A stretch of 64,000 nucleotides of DNA, from assembly GCA_035235625.1 (NCBI GenBank), contig CP141146.1, forward strand, positions 21,632,501 through 21,696,500, in the 5' to 3' direction. The translations under genes were made by a program, and so were the position numbers. The stretch is from Saururus chinensis. Its lineage: Eukaryota > Streptophyta > Magnoliopsida > Piperales > Saururaceae. How positions within the stretch are numbered: the stretch's first letter is position 1; the number at the start of each line of letters is the position of its first letter. Below, piece after piece: positions 35,160 to 46,800 of the stretch. The notes below the pieces were generated by a model that searched no databases, had not been told where the DNA came from, and saw only the letters and a program-made list of their open reading frames with translations.

Positions 35160-36560
35160 CATCGGTTTTCACAGAACCGACATTCCAGAAAATTTTCACT
35201 CGACGTCCAGTGAGTTTTTTGAGAACCCGAGCCAGATTCTGGTCGCTCCGTTCTCCCTCCTCCGTCATCGGATTCTGGCGGTTCTTGTCAGGATCTGCTT
35301 TGCCTCACCACCACGAGTCCATAGACACTGGTTATGACCGCCGCCACGGCCTCTTCGCTCCTCCACGAGGTACCGTACATTTTTCAGGTTTTTTCTCTCC
35401 TTTAATCCCGTTTTTGAGCTGTGGGTGTACGATTTTGACGTCGTTTGCGGCCGCTCTCAACTAGACTTATGTTTAGTTGGCCGCTAGGAACCCATAGGCG
35501 CTAGCTAGAGCCGCCACCGTGCTTTCTGCGCTCCGCTGTGAGCTACTGATCTTTTGGTCGGGTTTTTGTTCTTATTTTGCATCTCACTGTCCGTGAGATT
35601 TTTTGGACGCCGGTGTGTTTCCGGTCGTCGTCCGGCCACCGGATGGACTCTGTCTAGCCTACCTCGACCCAGTGTCGGTAGGGGGTTGCCGTTCCCAACC
35701 CCGCTTTGCCCCTATGGTTTTGATCTGCCCGATTAGACGCTTTGGGTGCGTCTCGGGTCGTTGCCATTGGCGAGCCGTGGGCCATTTGGCCATCGTGGGC
35801 TCTACCCCGGCTCGACGATAGTGAGGGTCAGCCCCACTTGGCCAATTACACCTCCGCTCGGAGTAGGCCGCTTGCCTCTGCCCTATACCATGCGAGATGC
35901 ACAGCTGCCCGCACCACGTGTATTGGTTGTAGGTGGCGATCGGCGATGTCGCCGCTTTGATTAGCTACTGCTAGGGGCCTTATCCCTGTCAGCCTTTGGT
36001 GGGCCTTGGGCCGCCCCTATTCAGCCCTCTCCCCCGCCCCTTTGGGCCACGGGTGTATGTAGTCGCGTGTGCATGTGGCCACGCATGTGTTTCAGGGCTT
36101 AGGCGCCGCTTTTGCGCCGCCTGACCATCGGCTGGCTGTGCCACCGAGTGGAGTTGACACATAGTCCACCTCTCCTCTATCCTTGAGAGTCGCCCCATGC
36201 CCTCCGCCCTTATGTGGGCCCTTGTTGACCCGAAATCGTCGCCGTTGGGTGCTGTCCACGGCCGATTTCGACGTCTTGTGGCCGGTTGAGCACATCTTAG
36301 CCACCGGCCGATCTTTAGTGAGTACACCCTCGATTTCTGGTCGCACTGCCACTTATGTTGGCATGACATTTCTCCCGGCCGCCCCTAGTGTGCCGCCGTG
36401 GATTGCGGACTTTGCCGCTTTGACATCTGACACTCCATTTGGCCGTGAGTAGTTCCGGCGCTTCCTAAATCCTCGGGACAATAGCTCTCTCCACTTAGCA
36501 AAGCTTTTGGCCGCCAACTCCGCCGCCGACGCCGACGCCGCCACCGTCGTGTGCTCGCCA
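35160..36560. other. GC-rich segment inside the 4.4-kb LTR
   Basis: Markedly GC-rich with many GCCGCC/GCCGGC phrases and frames open on several phases (35554-36452 on +, 35989-36369 on -). The peptides are R/A/P-rich with no domain. It could be a captured gene fragment or simply the regulatory part of the LTR; neither can be shown from the sequence alone. Confidence 0.5.
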
Positions 36561-36764
36561 TCAAACGTCATGATTACGAGGTAGGGGAGCTTTGAACTCG
36601 TAAATTCATGATAGCATGCTTTGAATGAGTAGTAGCATGCTAGGGTTGTATGATTCCATGCTTTGGATGCTATGTAATGATCTGATTGCATGATGTACGT
36701 GTAAGCACGATTGTATGGTATGTTGAAATGCATATGACATGCATGTTGGTTGTAAGTACGTTGG

Positions 36765-37035
36765 ATGTATGTATGTGCTAGTGATTGCTAGCGTGTATGT
36801 TGACGTATGTATGCATATGCTAGTGATGGCTAGCGTGCATGTTTGAAGTATGTTTGGATTATGCATGTGCTAGTGATGGCTAGCGTGCATGTTTAGAGTA
36901 TGTATGGATTATGCATGTGCTAGTGATGACTAGTGTGTATGTCTGACGTATGTATGCATGTGCTAGTGATGGCTAGCGTGTATGTTTGACGTATGTATAA
37001 ATGTGTATGTGTGCACTAGTGATGGCTAGTGAGCA
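36765..37035. repeat. Tandem repeat around GTGCTAGTGATGGCTAGCGTG
   Basis: The palindromic core CTAGTGATGGCTAG recurs about every 42-52 bases (near 36778, 36824, 36868, 36920, 36962, 37014), separated by CATGTTTGACGTATGTATG-like text. Confidence 0.85.
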
Positions 37036-38239
37036 TGGTTGTAAGTTACGTATGTATGATAGTATGTATATGTTATACGTATGTGTGATATACATACGTA
37101 TGTATGATGGCTATTGGCCGATGCTATGGATATGTGTAAGTGTATGCAGGCAGAGGTATGGGCGATGGACAGTAAGAGGTGACAGAGGTTTTGTCTGGAT
37201 TTGGTTATGGATGTGTAAGCGTATGATGGATGGCAGAGGTTATGGGTATGACGGGTGAGGTTTGTCAGACAGTAAGAGTGTGCATAATTGTACAAGCATA
37301 ACGTACAAATTATGAAGTGAAAAGTAAGTTCAATAAGTAAGGTATACGTAAGAGGGTGATAACTGGGTTGGCTCTGAGGAGCTTCATTTGATGAGGTCAG
37401 TGTAAGATGATTTGGCCATAAGAGGGATGGCGAAGTATGTAAGATTGTAAGGGTTTGATGTACGATGTGTTGTGATCATGATGTGGATGGGTAAGCGAAG
37501 TATGCTGCCCTGACGAACTAGGGTTTCGATCGGGCTCAGCTTTGATTTGATCAGTTGAGGACTGTGAGTTTGTGTGGCATAATTGTACCGCATAATGTAC
37601 TTAATTCAAACTTGAATTGTAAGCACAACTAATGATAGCGTTGTGAGTATGAGACCTGAGGGTTCGACGGATTAAGTTCCGTGTTTGTGCTAGCCGATAA
37701 TGAGTCGGCTAAGCATTTATCATGTCTTGCCATGGTGGTTATCCTGCGGGATGTTGTCTGTGTGCTGTGTAGAGCACCAGACGTCTTTTGCTCTATTGAG
37801 AGCGATGTATGTTTCCGATTTGGTCTATGTGCTGTGTAAGCCCAGACGTTTGATGCTCTGTTGAGAGCATTGTATGATTCCGCCCAAGAGTGGCACTATA
37901 TGTTTCTGCCCAAGTGGCACTGTATGTTTTCTGCCCAAGAGTGGCAATGGCACTATAAGACCCATTATGGTGGGCGATTCTATGGCACTATAAGACCACT
38001 TATGTGTGGGCAATTGTATGACCCCTTATGTGTGGGTGTATGTTTGCGCGCTTAGGTAAGTAGTATCATGGACCTACTCTTACCTGTTTGATCATGTGCC
38101 CCATGAGCACTGGTGTGCCTTACCTTCGGAAAAGTCCATGGCGTCTAGTCACTCCCCGGAGGTTAAGGTGTTGCCTTAGTGGCATTCTTTTCCATTTTGA
38201 CGCTGAAGCTTATTAGTTGTAATGAGCTTCAATGGTCGT

Positions 38240-38560
38240 TGATATGAGTACGACTGTATGAGTATGAGTACGACTGTATGAGTATGAGTATGAGCACGAC
38301 TGTAAGAGTATGTGTATGAGTACGATTGTAAGAGTAAGACTGTAAGCATATGAATCCGAGCAAGACTATAAGTGTAAGTTTCTGAGTAAGACAGTAAGTG
38401 TAAGATGTGCGAGTAAGGTTGCACGAGTAAGTGTAAGATGTGCGAGTAAGGTCGCACGAGTAAGTGTAAGTTGTACGAGTAAGGTTGTACAGGTATGTGT
38501 AGGCTGTATGAGTGAGCATATGATTGTACGAGTAAGGTCGTACAAGTATGCGTATGTTGT
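38240..38560. repeat. Short tandem repeats of GAGTACGACTGTATGAGTAT type
   Basis: Units of about 20-34 bases, changing from GAGTACGACTGTATGAGTAT to CGAGTAAGGTTGCACGAGTA. The S/Y/T-rich minus-strand frames across them are artefacts. Confidence 0.85.
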
Positions 38561-39996
38561 ATGAGTATGCATGCGATGGTGCTTTTAATATGTTTTTGGC
38601 ACGATGGTGCTTTTAGTATGTCTTTGGCACGATGGTGCATTTGGTATGTTTGTATGTGTTTGAGCACGATATTGATATGCCTATCTGCTTCATGTTTGAG
38701 TTGCATGAACGCATGTATTTATGAACTTTTGAGTTCACCGTTTGGGATTTCCCCTACTGGGTATTTTCCTACTGAGTATGAAAATACTCACCCTACCATT
38801 TTTAGCCCCATGGTTCGGGAGGCTTTTGCAGGTTGTGTTGGAGAGCTCCTGGTGATGAACGCTCATTTCAGCGGTGGATTGATTCCCGTTGACTCAGGTA
38901 TATGCTTGACTCATTGCGAGTATTTTTGTGCCACGATCTAATGTATTGGGTGAGATGAGAAGTTAGATGTTTATCATTCTGGACTTTCATTTGGATTAGT
39001 CTATGGACTGTTATGGGACTTGCACTCAGGGATGCCTGGGAAGAGTTTTGTATTTAAAAGTCTATGATCATAGCAATTTAGTCGTACATGTGTTTTCGAG
39101 TAGCGCCTGGTGATATTTGCTTTGGCCGTACGATGTTTGACCGTGTGATGAAAATATTTAGATGGAAAATGGATGTTTAGTGTTTTAAATTATAAACTGT
39201 TTTATCAGGTTTTGATTTCGTCATTTTTCCTCCGATTTACAGACGTTATATTGCAAAAATTTTCCATGAATTTTGAGGAAAATGTATGAAAAACCGCGGG
39301 CGTTACAGATGATTTCTAAAGGTTTCGAATAGCTTACACATAAAACAACATACTTGCATAACGTAATTGAAAAATAAAAGTTAATTAATTATAATAAATA
39401 TATAAGACGTACACCATGTAATTGATCATTTAATTTTTTACCCCCGACTCCAAGTCTGACTCCCCTTCCATCCCCACCCTTCTACACCTCTCCTTCAACC
39501 AGGACCACGACTGTTTCGCCGCCGACACCGACCGCAGCTTCCACATCTACAACTGTGACCCCTTCTGCTAGATCTTCTACTGGGATTTTGACCACAGCTC
39601 CAACACCCCCAGAGGGAGCATTGGCGTTGTCGACCTCGCTCTCGTCGACCCGACGACGCTAGCAAGATCATGCAATCGTCTATCCATGTACAGCTCCATG
39701 CACTTTTTTAAAAAAATTCATGATTTCGTCCTTCTAAACGACGAAATCACTTAATTTTTTTTTAAAACAATTTCGTCGTTTGGTACGACGAAATCAACTT
39801 AAACTTGATTTTGTCGTTCTAAATGACGAAATTAATTAATTTTTTTTTAAAAAAAGCCACGCAGGCTAGCACTTGCATGGCGAAAATCAACACCATTTTG
39901 GGAAATATTTCCCAAAATAGTTTAAATTGGTAATTATTTTTTAAAAATTATTATTTAAATAAATTTCCCAACTTTTAATAGAGGATAAAGGGAGTA

Positions 39997-40829
39997 TTAC
40001 TTTTTAAAACGGTTATTTAATTCCAATTTACCTCTACATTTTTATGTATTAGAACCGAACTGAAACTCAATTCTTACAACTCAACTCCAAACCAAATTAT
40101 AACCAAACCTGGCCAATTTTCGATTTGGTTTGACCCATTTGATTTTCGTTTATTAACACCTTTACTTCTTTGTTAATAATTTACTTTTTTATTAGAAGTT
40201 GATATTTTTATTTTACTTTATTTACATCAAAAACTTACTTTAATTTATAATTAGAATGAAAAAGTAAGTCACATGATAATATATAAAATCATTTTTTTCT
40301 ATATGCTGGAATAGGTTTTTAATGTAGAGGAGTAGAGTAGGAATAATTTTATTTTTTTACTAAATATCCTACACAAGAAAAAACAAGGGCTAACAACTCA
40401 GGCAAATGGTCTGTAGCTGCATCTCGGAAGGTTATTTTTTTAAAAAAAGTTCACGCCTGCGCGCGTCAGGATAATATGTTGGCGTCATGATTTTTGCCAC
40501 AAGATTACTGTGGGAAAAAGCTGCATGACACGGTGGTGGCGGACGAGAAGTTCGTGTCGGTGCAGGTAATCCCGTGCTGTCAGCGACGGAAGACCTTTTT
40601 TTAGAATAACGACGGAAGACCTCAGTATTACAATAATGCCTTCTTAACTCACGTTAAAATGATATTCTTTGTTTGAGAGCACAACTGTTGGTCAATCTGT
40701 GTCAGTCCATCTGCGAATGGTTCATGCGTTTGACAGCATGTCCACGTGTGTCCATGCGTCGTTTGTCTCATGGCTCCACAACTATAATTTTTTAATAATG
40801 TATAATTAAAAATTAGTTAGTAAATATAT
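39997..40829. other. No gene recognised; includes a dispersed repeat at 40481-40790
   Basis: 40481-40520 (GGCGTCATGATTTTTGCCAC and following) recurs at 49732-49770 and in degraded form at 23071-23100. The text after it (a GTGTCGGTGCAGGTAA phrase) also recurs at 49810. No coding capacity is evident. Confidence 0.5.
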
Positions 40830-41025
40830 TTACATTCTTATATTAATAATTTTATTTGATAAAAAATTTATTTTATATTAACAGTTTTATTGTGTTTAAT
40901 TTAAATAATTAAATATTTAAAAAAGGGTATTATAAATTTATTTTCTCTTCTTTTAAATATAAATTTATTATTTACTAAAAAATATTATTTTTAAAAATAT
41001 AATTATTAATATAAAAATGAAGGGA
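40830..41025. mobile_element. Stowaway-like MITE copy
   Basis: The right end AAAATGAAGGGAG is followed by TA. The interior matches the Stowaway copy at 33908 around 40920-40975. The left edge is approximate. Confidence 0.5.
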
Positions 41026-42209
41026 GTAATTAATAAGTGCCTAAATGTATGTATGCTTTTAGGAACTGCTCGATCTGACCTAGCTGGTGGGGGGAGATGA
41101 GTTTTATACCCACTGTGCAGACGACGTATATCAGCGCACATTAACAGGTTATGATGAAATGAGAGTTATTGAAGTTGTTTTCTTACTAAACTATATAGCA
41201 AATTATGCTATCACTTTTTTAAAGTAGCATTACGTGATCACTTCCTTCGATCACACTAATTATTTTTACTACTATTATGACTCATTGAACTACCGTCCAA
41301 TGGAGCTATATTGAGATTGAAAATGCTACCCCATCGCCTGCTTGCAACTATTTGAACACATATTTTAGCATGAAGTTTGCAACCATTTGAACACATGTTT
41401 TGGCATGAAGTTTGTGAACATATTTTTCATGTTCTACACTAACAATGAGTTAAGCGTAAGGAATAGCCTTGATATTTGAAATTGATGGTGCACACTCTAG
41501 TGCATATGTTAGTATATACACCATTGATTTCATAGATAAAAAACTTTGTCCTTTCTGTTGGATTCATTGTCGAAGTCAGTATTAAAAAATATTTCTATTT
41601 TAGAATCTTATTTTTAATCATACAACGCTAATAAAATAGGTAGCAAGCGAGTTTTTTATTTGCCTACCTTCTAAAATTATTGGTTTTCAATTCAAGGATA
41701 TTGTTAGCATACAATTACAACTCATTTTCTTTACTAAAAACTCTATTACCCTCGCAGCGGACATTTTTGTAATCTATTTGCAACGAGGTGCAAGTTCCGT
41801 GTGTAAGCCTCTCGCCCAGGCAGTACTGAAGTAGGCAAGAGATGTGCGTTGTTTGGGAGCACAAGTGCCATAGGTGATTGGCCGATGTCAAAATAATTAC
41901 TAGAAGAGTCTTTTTTTTAGTTGCACGATTTTGATTGTGCAACGCTCATGAAACAAGTTGCAGAGGAGTTTTTAATGACTTGCCTACCGACTAAGGCAGT
42001 AGCCACGCAAGGGGCATGTGAGTGGTTTGCGGGCATGTTGCTGGCAGCACTACTCTTATTATTATTGTAATGATAAGGTTTATCGATATATTTATTTTGT
42101 CATTTTTTTTATCTTTTTATTAAGTGGACGTCTAAGCGAGTGTACTTTGCAAATGTATGATAAAAAATAACACACTTACCCTAGTGGCACAAGATTTATT
42201 TTTCCATGG
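41026..42209. other. No gene recognised
   Basis: AT-rich sequence. A short direct repeat (TTTTGGCATGAAGTTTG-like) lies near 41360-41415. A minus frame at 41715-41942 is unremarkable. Confidence 0.35.
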
Positions 42210-42640
42210 AACTTCCCTCCATCCTAACTTTGCTCATGGCTCCCATTTACCTCAAGCTTCCCTCCACCTGTGCCTATCGGCCCCTTACCTCCCTCCTTCT
42301 CTTCTACTCCTCCTCCTCTTCCTTTGATGGCCATGAAAAGGCCGCTAAGAAAAGGCCGCTGGAAGGGGATCAAATGATGACTTGAATGGATATTTTGGTT
42401 TGGGACATAGAGTTGCCAGGGGTGGGGATAATTAGGGTGGCTCTGAAGAGGGTGGCTGACTGGCCATCCATAAGAGGAGAGGATGAATGGGGAGAGGGGA
42501 GGTGGGCTGCAAGAGGAGAGGGCCATAGGAGTTAGTGGATGGAGGTGGAGGTAGATTGGGGTGGGCTGTGGTAGTCATTGGAAAGGAGGGGGAAATTTGG
42601 CTAGCCTCCATTGTAGCAATGGGGGAGGAGTAGCCCGTGG
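42210..42640. repeat. Repeat homologous to 30060-30410
   Basis: The GA-rich strand carries the same ordered phrases as 30140-30380, ending GTTAGTGGATGGAGG. P/S-rich minus-strand frames are artefacts. Confidence 0.65.
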
Positions 42641-42813
42641 AATTAGAGATCTGGCCGAAGGTAGAGGTGGCAATGGATTGGGACGGGCTTAAGCTTGGCC
42701 CGACCATGCCCAAGCTCGTATGCTAGATGGGCCGTGATTTTTGGCCCATGACCCGCAAAAGGCAAGACCTGGACTAGGCTCAGGCCTGATCAAGTCCCGA
42801 GATGAGGTCCAAC

Positions 42814-43290
42814 CACGACCTCCTCCTCTTCTTCCTCCTAATCTTTCTTTTCTTCCTCCCCTCTCCCTCCTCCTTCTCCTCCACTTCTTCCACCCTCCCT
42901 CCTCTCCTCCTCTATCTTTCTCTCCTCCTCTCCCTCTCCCCTCCTCTCTATCCTCCTTCCCTTTTACTCCTCGATTGCCTCCTCTTCCTCCCTCTCAGAA
43001 TCTAACAAGACCATTCACAAAATTACTCGATGGAGCTATTAAAAATGCATTTTTTGTCTAAAAGCTCATATATTAAAAAATGAACTCATAAATATGTTAA
43101 ACTACTCAAAATCAAGAGTCTTTTTTATTTTAACTTGATTTTGATCTTTTTCTTATGCCAAACAAAACCTCGTACTGACAATCGACACTCAAATTTATTA
43201 AAATAAAGGGGCATATAAGATACATTATGGGTGACAATATCTCCCTAAGTATTTACAATTAACTATATCAATAAACTAAATAGATTAAAT
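42814..43290. repeat. Left arm of a large inverted repeat
   Basis: A CT-rich start (42814-43000), then AATCTAACAAGACCA and CGATGGAGCTATTAAAAAT, then a roughly 250-base AT-rich part. Its complement is found in order in 43535-43876 and 48882-48990. Confidence 0.85.
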
Positions 43291-43390
43291 AAAAAAATAA
43301 AAAAAATTAAAGATGCGACTATTGATTGTCAGTTGTTGAACGTCCCAACTATTGAGTGTCACACTTCAGTAAAAGATTGTCGGCATAGGA

Positions 43391-43472
43391 GAAGAAGATT
43401 CTCATTGCCGGCACAAGTGAAGAAGGTGATCTCCGGCACTGGAGAAGAAGGTGGTCTCCGACATCGGATGTT
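43391..43472. repeat. Three ~27-bp tandem repeats in the hairpin spacer
   Basis: Units of GGAGAAGAAGGTGGTCTCCGACAT type, with variation ending GCCGGCAC or CCGGCAC. They sit between the arms of the inverted repeat. Confidence 0.65.
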
Positions 43473-43534
43473 ATAACAGTCGAGACATTTGAAGGATGAT
43501 AGTCTATAGTCATAACAACTGATAATCATATGTT

Positions 43535-43876
43535 TAAAATTTGTTTTATTTTTATTTTAGAGATTTAGTTTGTTCACATAGTTCATTTGTAAATACTTAG
43601 AGACATTGACACTCATAATGATGTTTTATATCCTCTTTATTGTAATAAATTTGATTATCGACTATCACTATGAGGTTTTGCCTAGCATTAGAAAAAGCTT
43701 AGAATCAAGTAAAAATAATAAACACTCTTAGTTAACCCATTTTTTAAGATTTGAGCTTGTAGAGAAAATAAATTAATTTTTAATAGCTCCATCGAGGAGT
43801 TTTGTAACTGGTCTTGTTAGATTTCGGGAGGGAGGAAGATGAGGCGACTGAGGAGTAAAAGGGAAGGAGGAGAGAG
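43535..43876. repeat. Right arm of the inverted repeat, inner part
   Basis: The complement of 42960-43290: ATTTTTAATAGCTCCATCGA, TGGTCTTGTTAGATTTC and the GA-rich start. It is broken at 43877 by the retroelement block and resumes at 48882. Confidence 0.85.
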
Positions 43877-46800
43877 TGTCACGACCTAGATTTTTAAAAG
43901 CTTTTTTAAAATAGCATGAACGGTAAGTTATAAGAATTTTTTTTAAATACAAAACAAATCATTCGATTAAATATTCAGGTCATGATAACTGGGGTTTTTA
44001 AATACGAATATCAAATCATATGATATTATTACATGTCTCAAAATTCGATAAGAACAACTTATTCATCTAAGTACAAGTTTGTCATCTGTCTGAAAATAAA
44101 TAACTAAGTTGACTCTCATGCCAAATATACACTTATGTACCGGAGTTGCATAAACGAAGAACTTCATCCTGTACTCATCAATCTTGGTCTCCCTTATCAT
44201 CGCCTGGAGAACCTACAACCAACTAAGCCAAACAACTAAATAACAACAACAACTGAACTTGTAAGAACTCTTATCTTAAACTGGTTTACTTTATTCTATT
44301 TAATTACTTTTGTGTGGTTTAATGTTAAGTTTGATCAATTTTGACTATTTTCAAAATTTAAGTGGTTAAAAAAGGTTTTAACTAAAACTAGCTTTACATT
44401 TATGAGTTTTAAGTTAATTTAAATCATTTGTGAATTTTTCCTTGGCCAGGATTGTCTAGGGTGAGCAGACTTAAGGGCCCTGAACACTTTATGTTTCCTG
44501 TGTGGAAACCGGATTATGTCCAGCCTATGTGCCTTGATTGTATTATCTCCATGATGGAGACATTCACCATTTGTTGATGATGCATGTGTATGAGATCATA
44601 TTATGCCCATGTTACACAGGTTGTGTTGGGATAATTTGAGATTATTTAATACATGCGAATATGATTACTATACATGATTTAGTATCGTGTGATTGAGTAT
44701 TTTATTATGCCGGGTGAATGATCTATGGTTGAATGCTATGAAGGAGAATGACTTAATATGCATGATTGTGAATGTGATGGTGTGAGAATCACTAGTTATG
44801 CAGGATGGATGTTAGGTCATATTATGATCATTTATGCCCTAATTTTGAGATATGTGTTATATGCATGCTAGATCTTTTACTTATGGATAAGTAGGGGTTT
44901 AGTAAGAGGAGGATCAGAAAAGGGGTAAAACATGTCATTTATGGATATGAATTTCTATGTTGTTGCACCATGATGATTTTCTGATTTAAATTATCGGTTG
45001 CAAACCATTACTGAGTTTCATACTCACCCCTCTTTTTGTGATTTATTTTGGGGCTGCATGGTGCAACATGCAGATGAGCAGGACTCCCTATATGAGGGAC
45101 GTCATGGGTTCACGTGGGATTAGCCTTGGTGGCATCCATATGATATTTTATTTTCTGATTTTCTCGTACTTGACATTAGAGAACATTATATGGTAGATTA
45201 TGTATTATGCTCGCATTTATATGTTTTTCTTATACTTGTCTAAACTTTTCTGATTCGAGCCATGTGTAGTCTTTGGAGACTATTATGTGGGTTGGTGTGA
45301 GGACTATGACAATTTTATTATCCCCTTTGTTATCCTTATTTCTCTTTCTCAAATGACATTAGGTGCGCTACTGCGTTAGGTGAATTGCCCATTTGAGGGG
45401 CTAAGACTTCCGCAATACGTTAATCTGTCAATTTTTGTTGCCCTCGTGCGCTTGACTAGCCATTGGACCGGGTTCGGCTTAGCTCAGGCGGTGCTGGGGC
45501 GTGACAGAACATCTCCGCCCTCAGGAGAAAAGCTTCCAAAGGGGCAAAAGGTTTTATTAATGTTTTTCGAATCGGACCAACATCATCCAATGTTAGTTGC
45601 CTACGTACTCATCAAACAACATCTCCAACGTTTCCAACAAGATCGGATCCAAACATAGTTCTGCATAAAACTACACTATTCTAAGAAGCATAACATCACA
45701 CATGCAATGCTTAAGTATTTTCAATCAACCTACATTTTATGCAAGTCTTTTAATCGTTCCACTTGTCTAATTAAACAAGTAATATCAAATAATGTTATTA
45801 ATTATTTCACAACCCTTGTTCAATAATTAATACTATCAAATATGTATTCACTCAGAGATAACTTGTCTCTCGAAGAAATCTTCAGATATAGGACTCCAAC
45901 ATTGGAGTATACTACTTAACAACAACTTGATCCAAATCCTCAGGGCTCTTAATAGCATGCCATGAATTTGGAGAAGAGGATCCCAACTATGCTCATGGAC
46001 ACAGATTGGTGAGAAGCATAAGCCTTCCATGATGCTCATACAACTCCGTTTTTCGTACGTACTATATGGTCCTGGGAAGACCTACGGGAAACCTACGGTA
46101 AAGACCTCTCTGGCCAATACCCAAATAGACATGGCAGTGAAGAATGCATATCACAATCTCCACCATCCTAACTTAGGGAGAAAATGTCTTCTAAGACATT
46201 ACTAATGTATCAATAGAAGCCTCAGGTCTTTATGACCCTTGACTCCCCCAAACATTCAAAACTTCAACTAGATTATTATCATTAAGTAAAGTATTTGCCC
46301 GACCATTTGGGTCCTCTTCACATTATAAATTGGCCCAATAAATAGCTCATCCATTGAGCTATGACTCAGAGAACATCCCCAAACCCTAATAGTCTCAATG
46401 AGACTATGGTAAACTCCCATAACTACCATCAATTCATTAACCAAGGTAAAATTCTATGTCAGGGCTCCGTTCATTCTATGAACCGGTCTCAAACCCTATT
46501 AAGGGTATTTCAATCTTTATCTTAATTAGATGTTCTTCCCCCAACCAAACAACAACCAATATCTCTTGATTAATCTTTATTAATCTCAAGTTACTAATTA
46601 ACGCATCAATAATAAAATATGTATAAGAATAATTAACATAAATAATATGCAATTACACAAGTGCATAAATAAATAATAAATAGAGGCCCATTGCACTCAT
46701 TTACAGGGTTAGGGTTCAACGAATTCAAGCCCGAGAGTGTAAATAACTCTAACGCGTTGCACGAGTTATGTATATAATACCCTAGTGGATTTCTGTGTTG

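Larger units (their letters stand above)
34873..39312 (+). mobile_element. 4.4-kb solo LTR (34878-39307) with perfect 5-bp duplication
   Basis: It starts TGTAACATCCCTGAATTTTC and ends GGGCGTTACA, flanked by GATGA at 34873-34877 and 39308-39312. At 4430 bp it is very long for an LTR. The block near 38765 (CTACTGAGTATGAAAATACTCACC, then GCCCCATGG) recurs at 45010-45065, a mark of this LTR superfamily; Tekay/Del-like Gypsy elements are my best guess. 35160-36560 is GC-rich with long spurious frames. Two tandem arrays lie downstream. No gag-pol and no second LTR are present. Confidence 0.85.
34084..39978. mobile_element. Mutator-like element (34093-39969) with perfect 9-bp target duplication
   Basis: The element runs from 34093 to 39969. 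Terminal inverted repeats begin GGGAAA(A/T)TTATTTAAATAAT and run for well over 70 bases. They are flanked by AACTTTTAA at 34084-34092 and 39970-39978, identical. It is the same family as 3337-4729. Without the solo LTR at 34878-39307 it is about 1.45 kb, with no transposase. Both subterminal regions hold several palindromes of the form GATTTCGTCGTT-TAAACGACGAAATC. An 18-bp perfect palindrome TTGGGAAATATTTCCCAA lies in each terminal repeat (34147-34164, 39898-39915). Confidence 0.9.
33906..39996. mobile_element. Stowaway-type MITE (33908-34083 plus 39970-39994) split by a Mutator-like element
   Basis: The left end CTCCATCTATCAT and the complement of the right end, CTCCCTTTATCCT, match at 10 of 13 bases. 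Both are flanked by TA (33906-33907, 39995-39996), the Tc1/mariner duplication. After removing the insert at 34093-39969 and one copy of its duplication, the MITE is about 200 bp. The core AAGAGTATTATAAGCTTATT near 34005 recurs at 40928, 49973 and 50180. Confidence 0.75.

Noticed and set aside
35554..36452. Overlapping plus-strand frames suggesting a GC-rich gene
   Set aside because: Four phases are open together and the peptides are R/A/P-rich without motifs; kept only as a possible captured fragment.
38176..38706. 176-residue Y/S/T-rich minus frame
   Set aside because: Translation of the short tandem repeats at 38240-38560.
42741..43061. 106-residue P/S/L-rich frame
   Set aside because: Translation of the CT-rich inverted-repeat arm.
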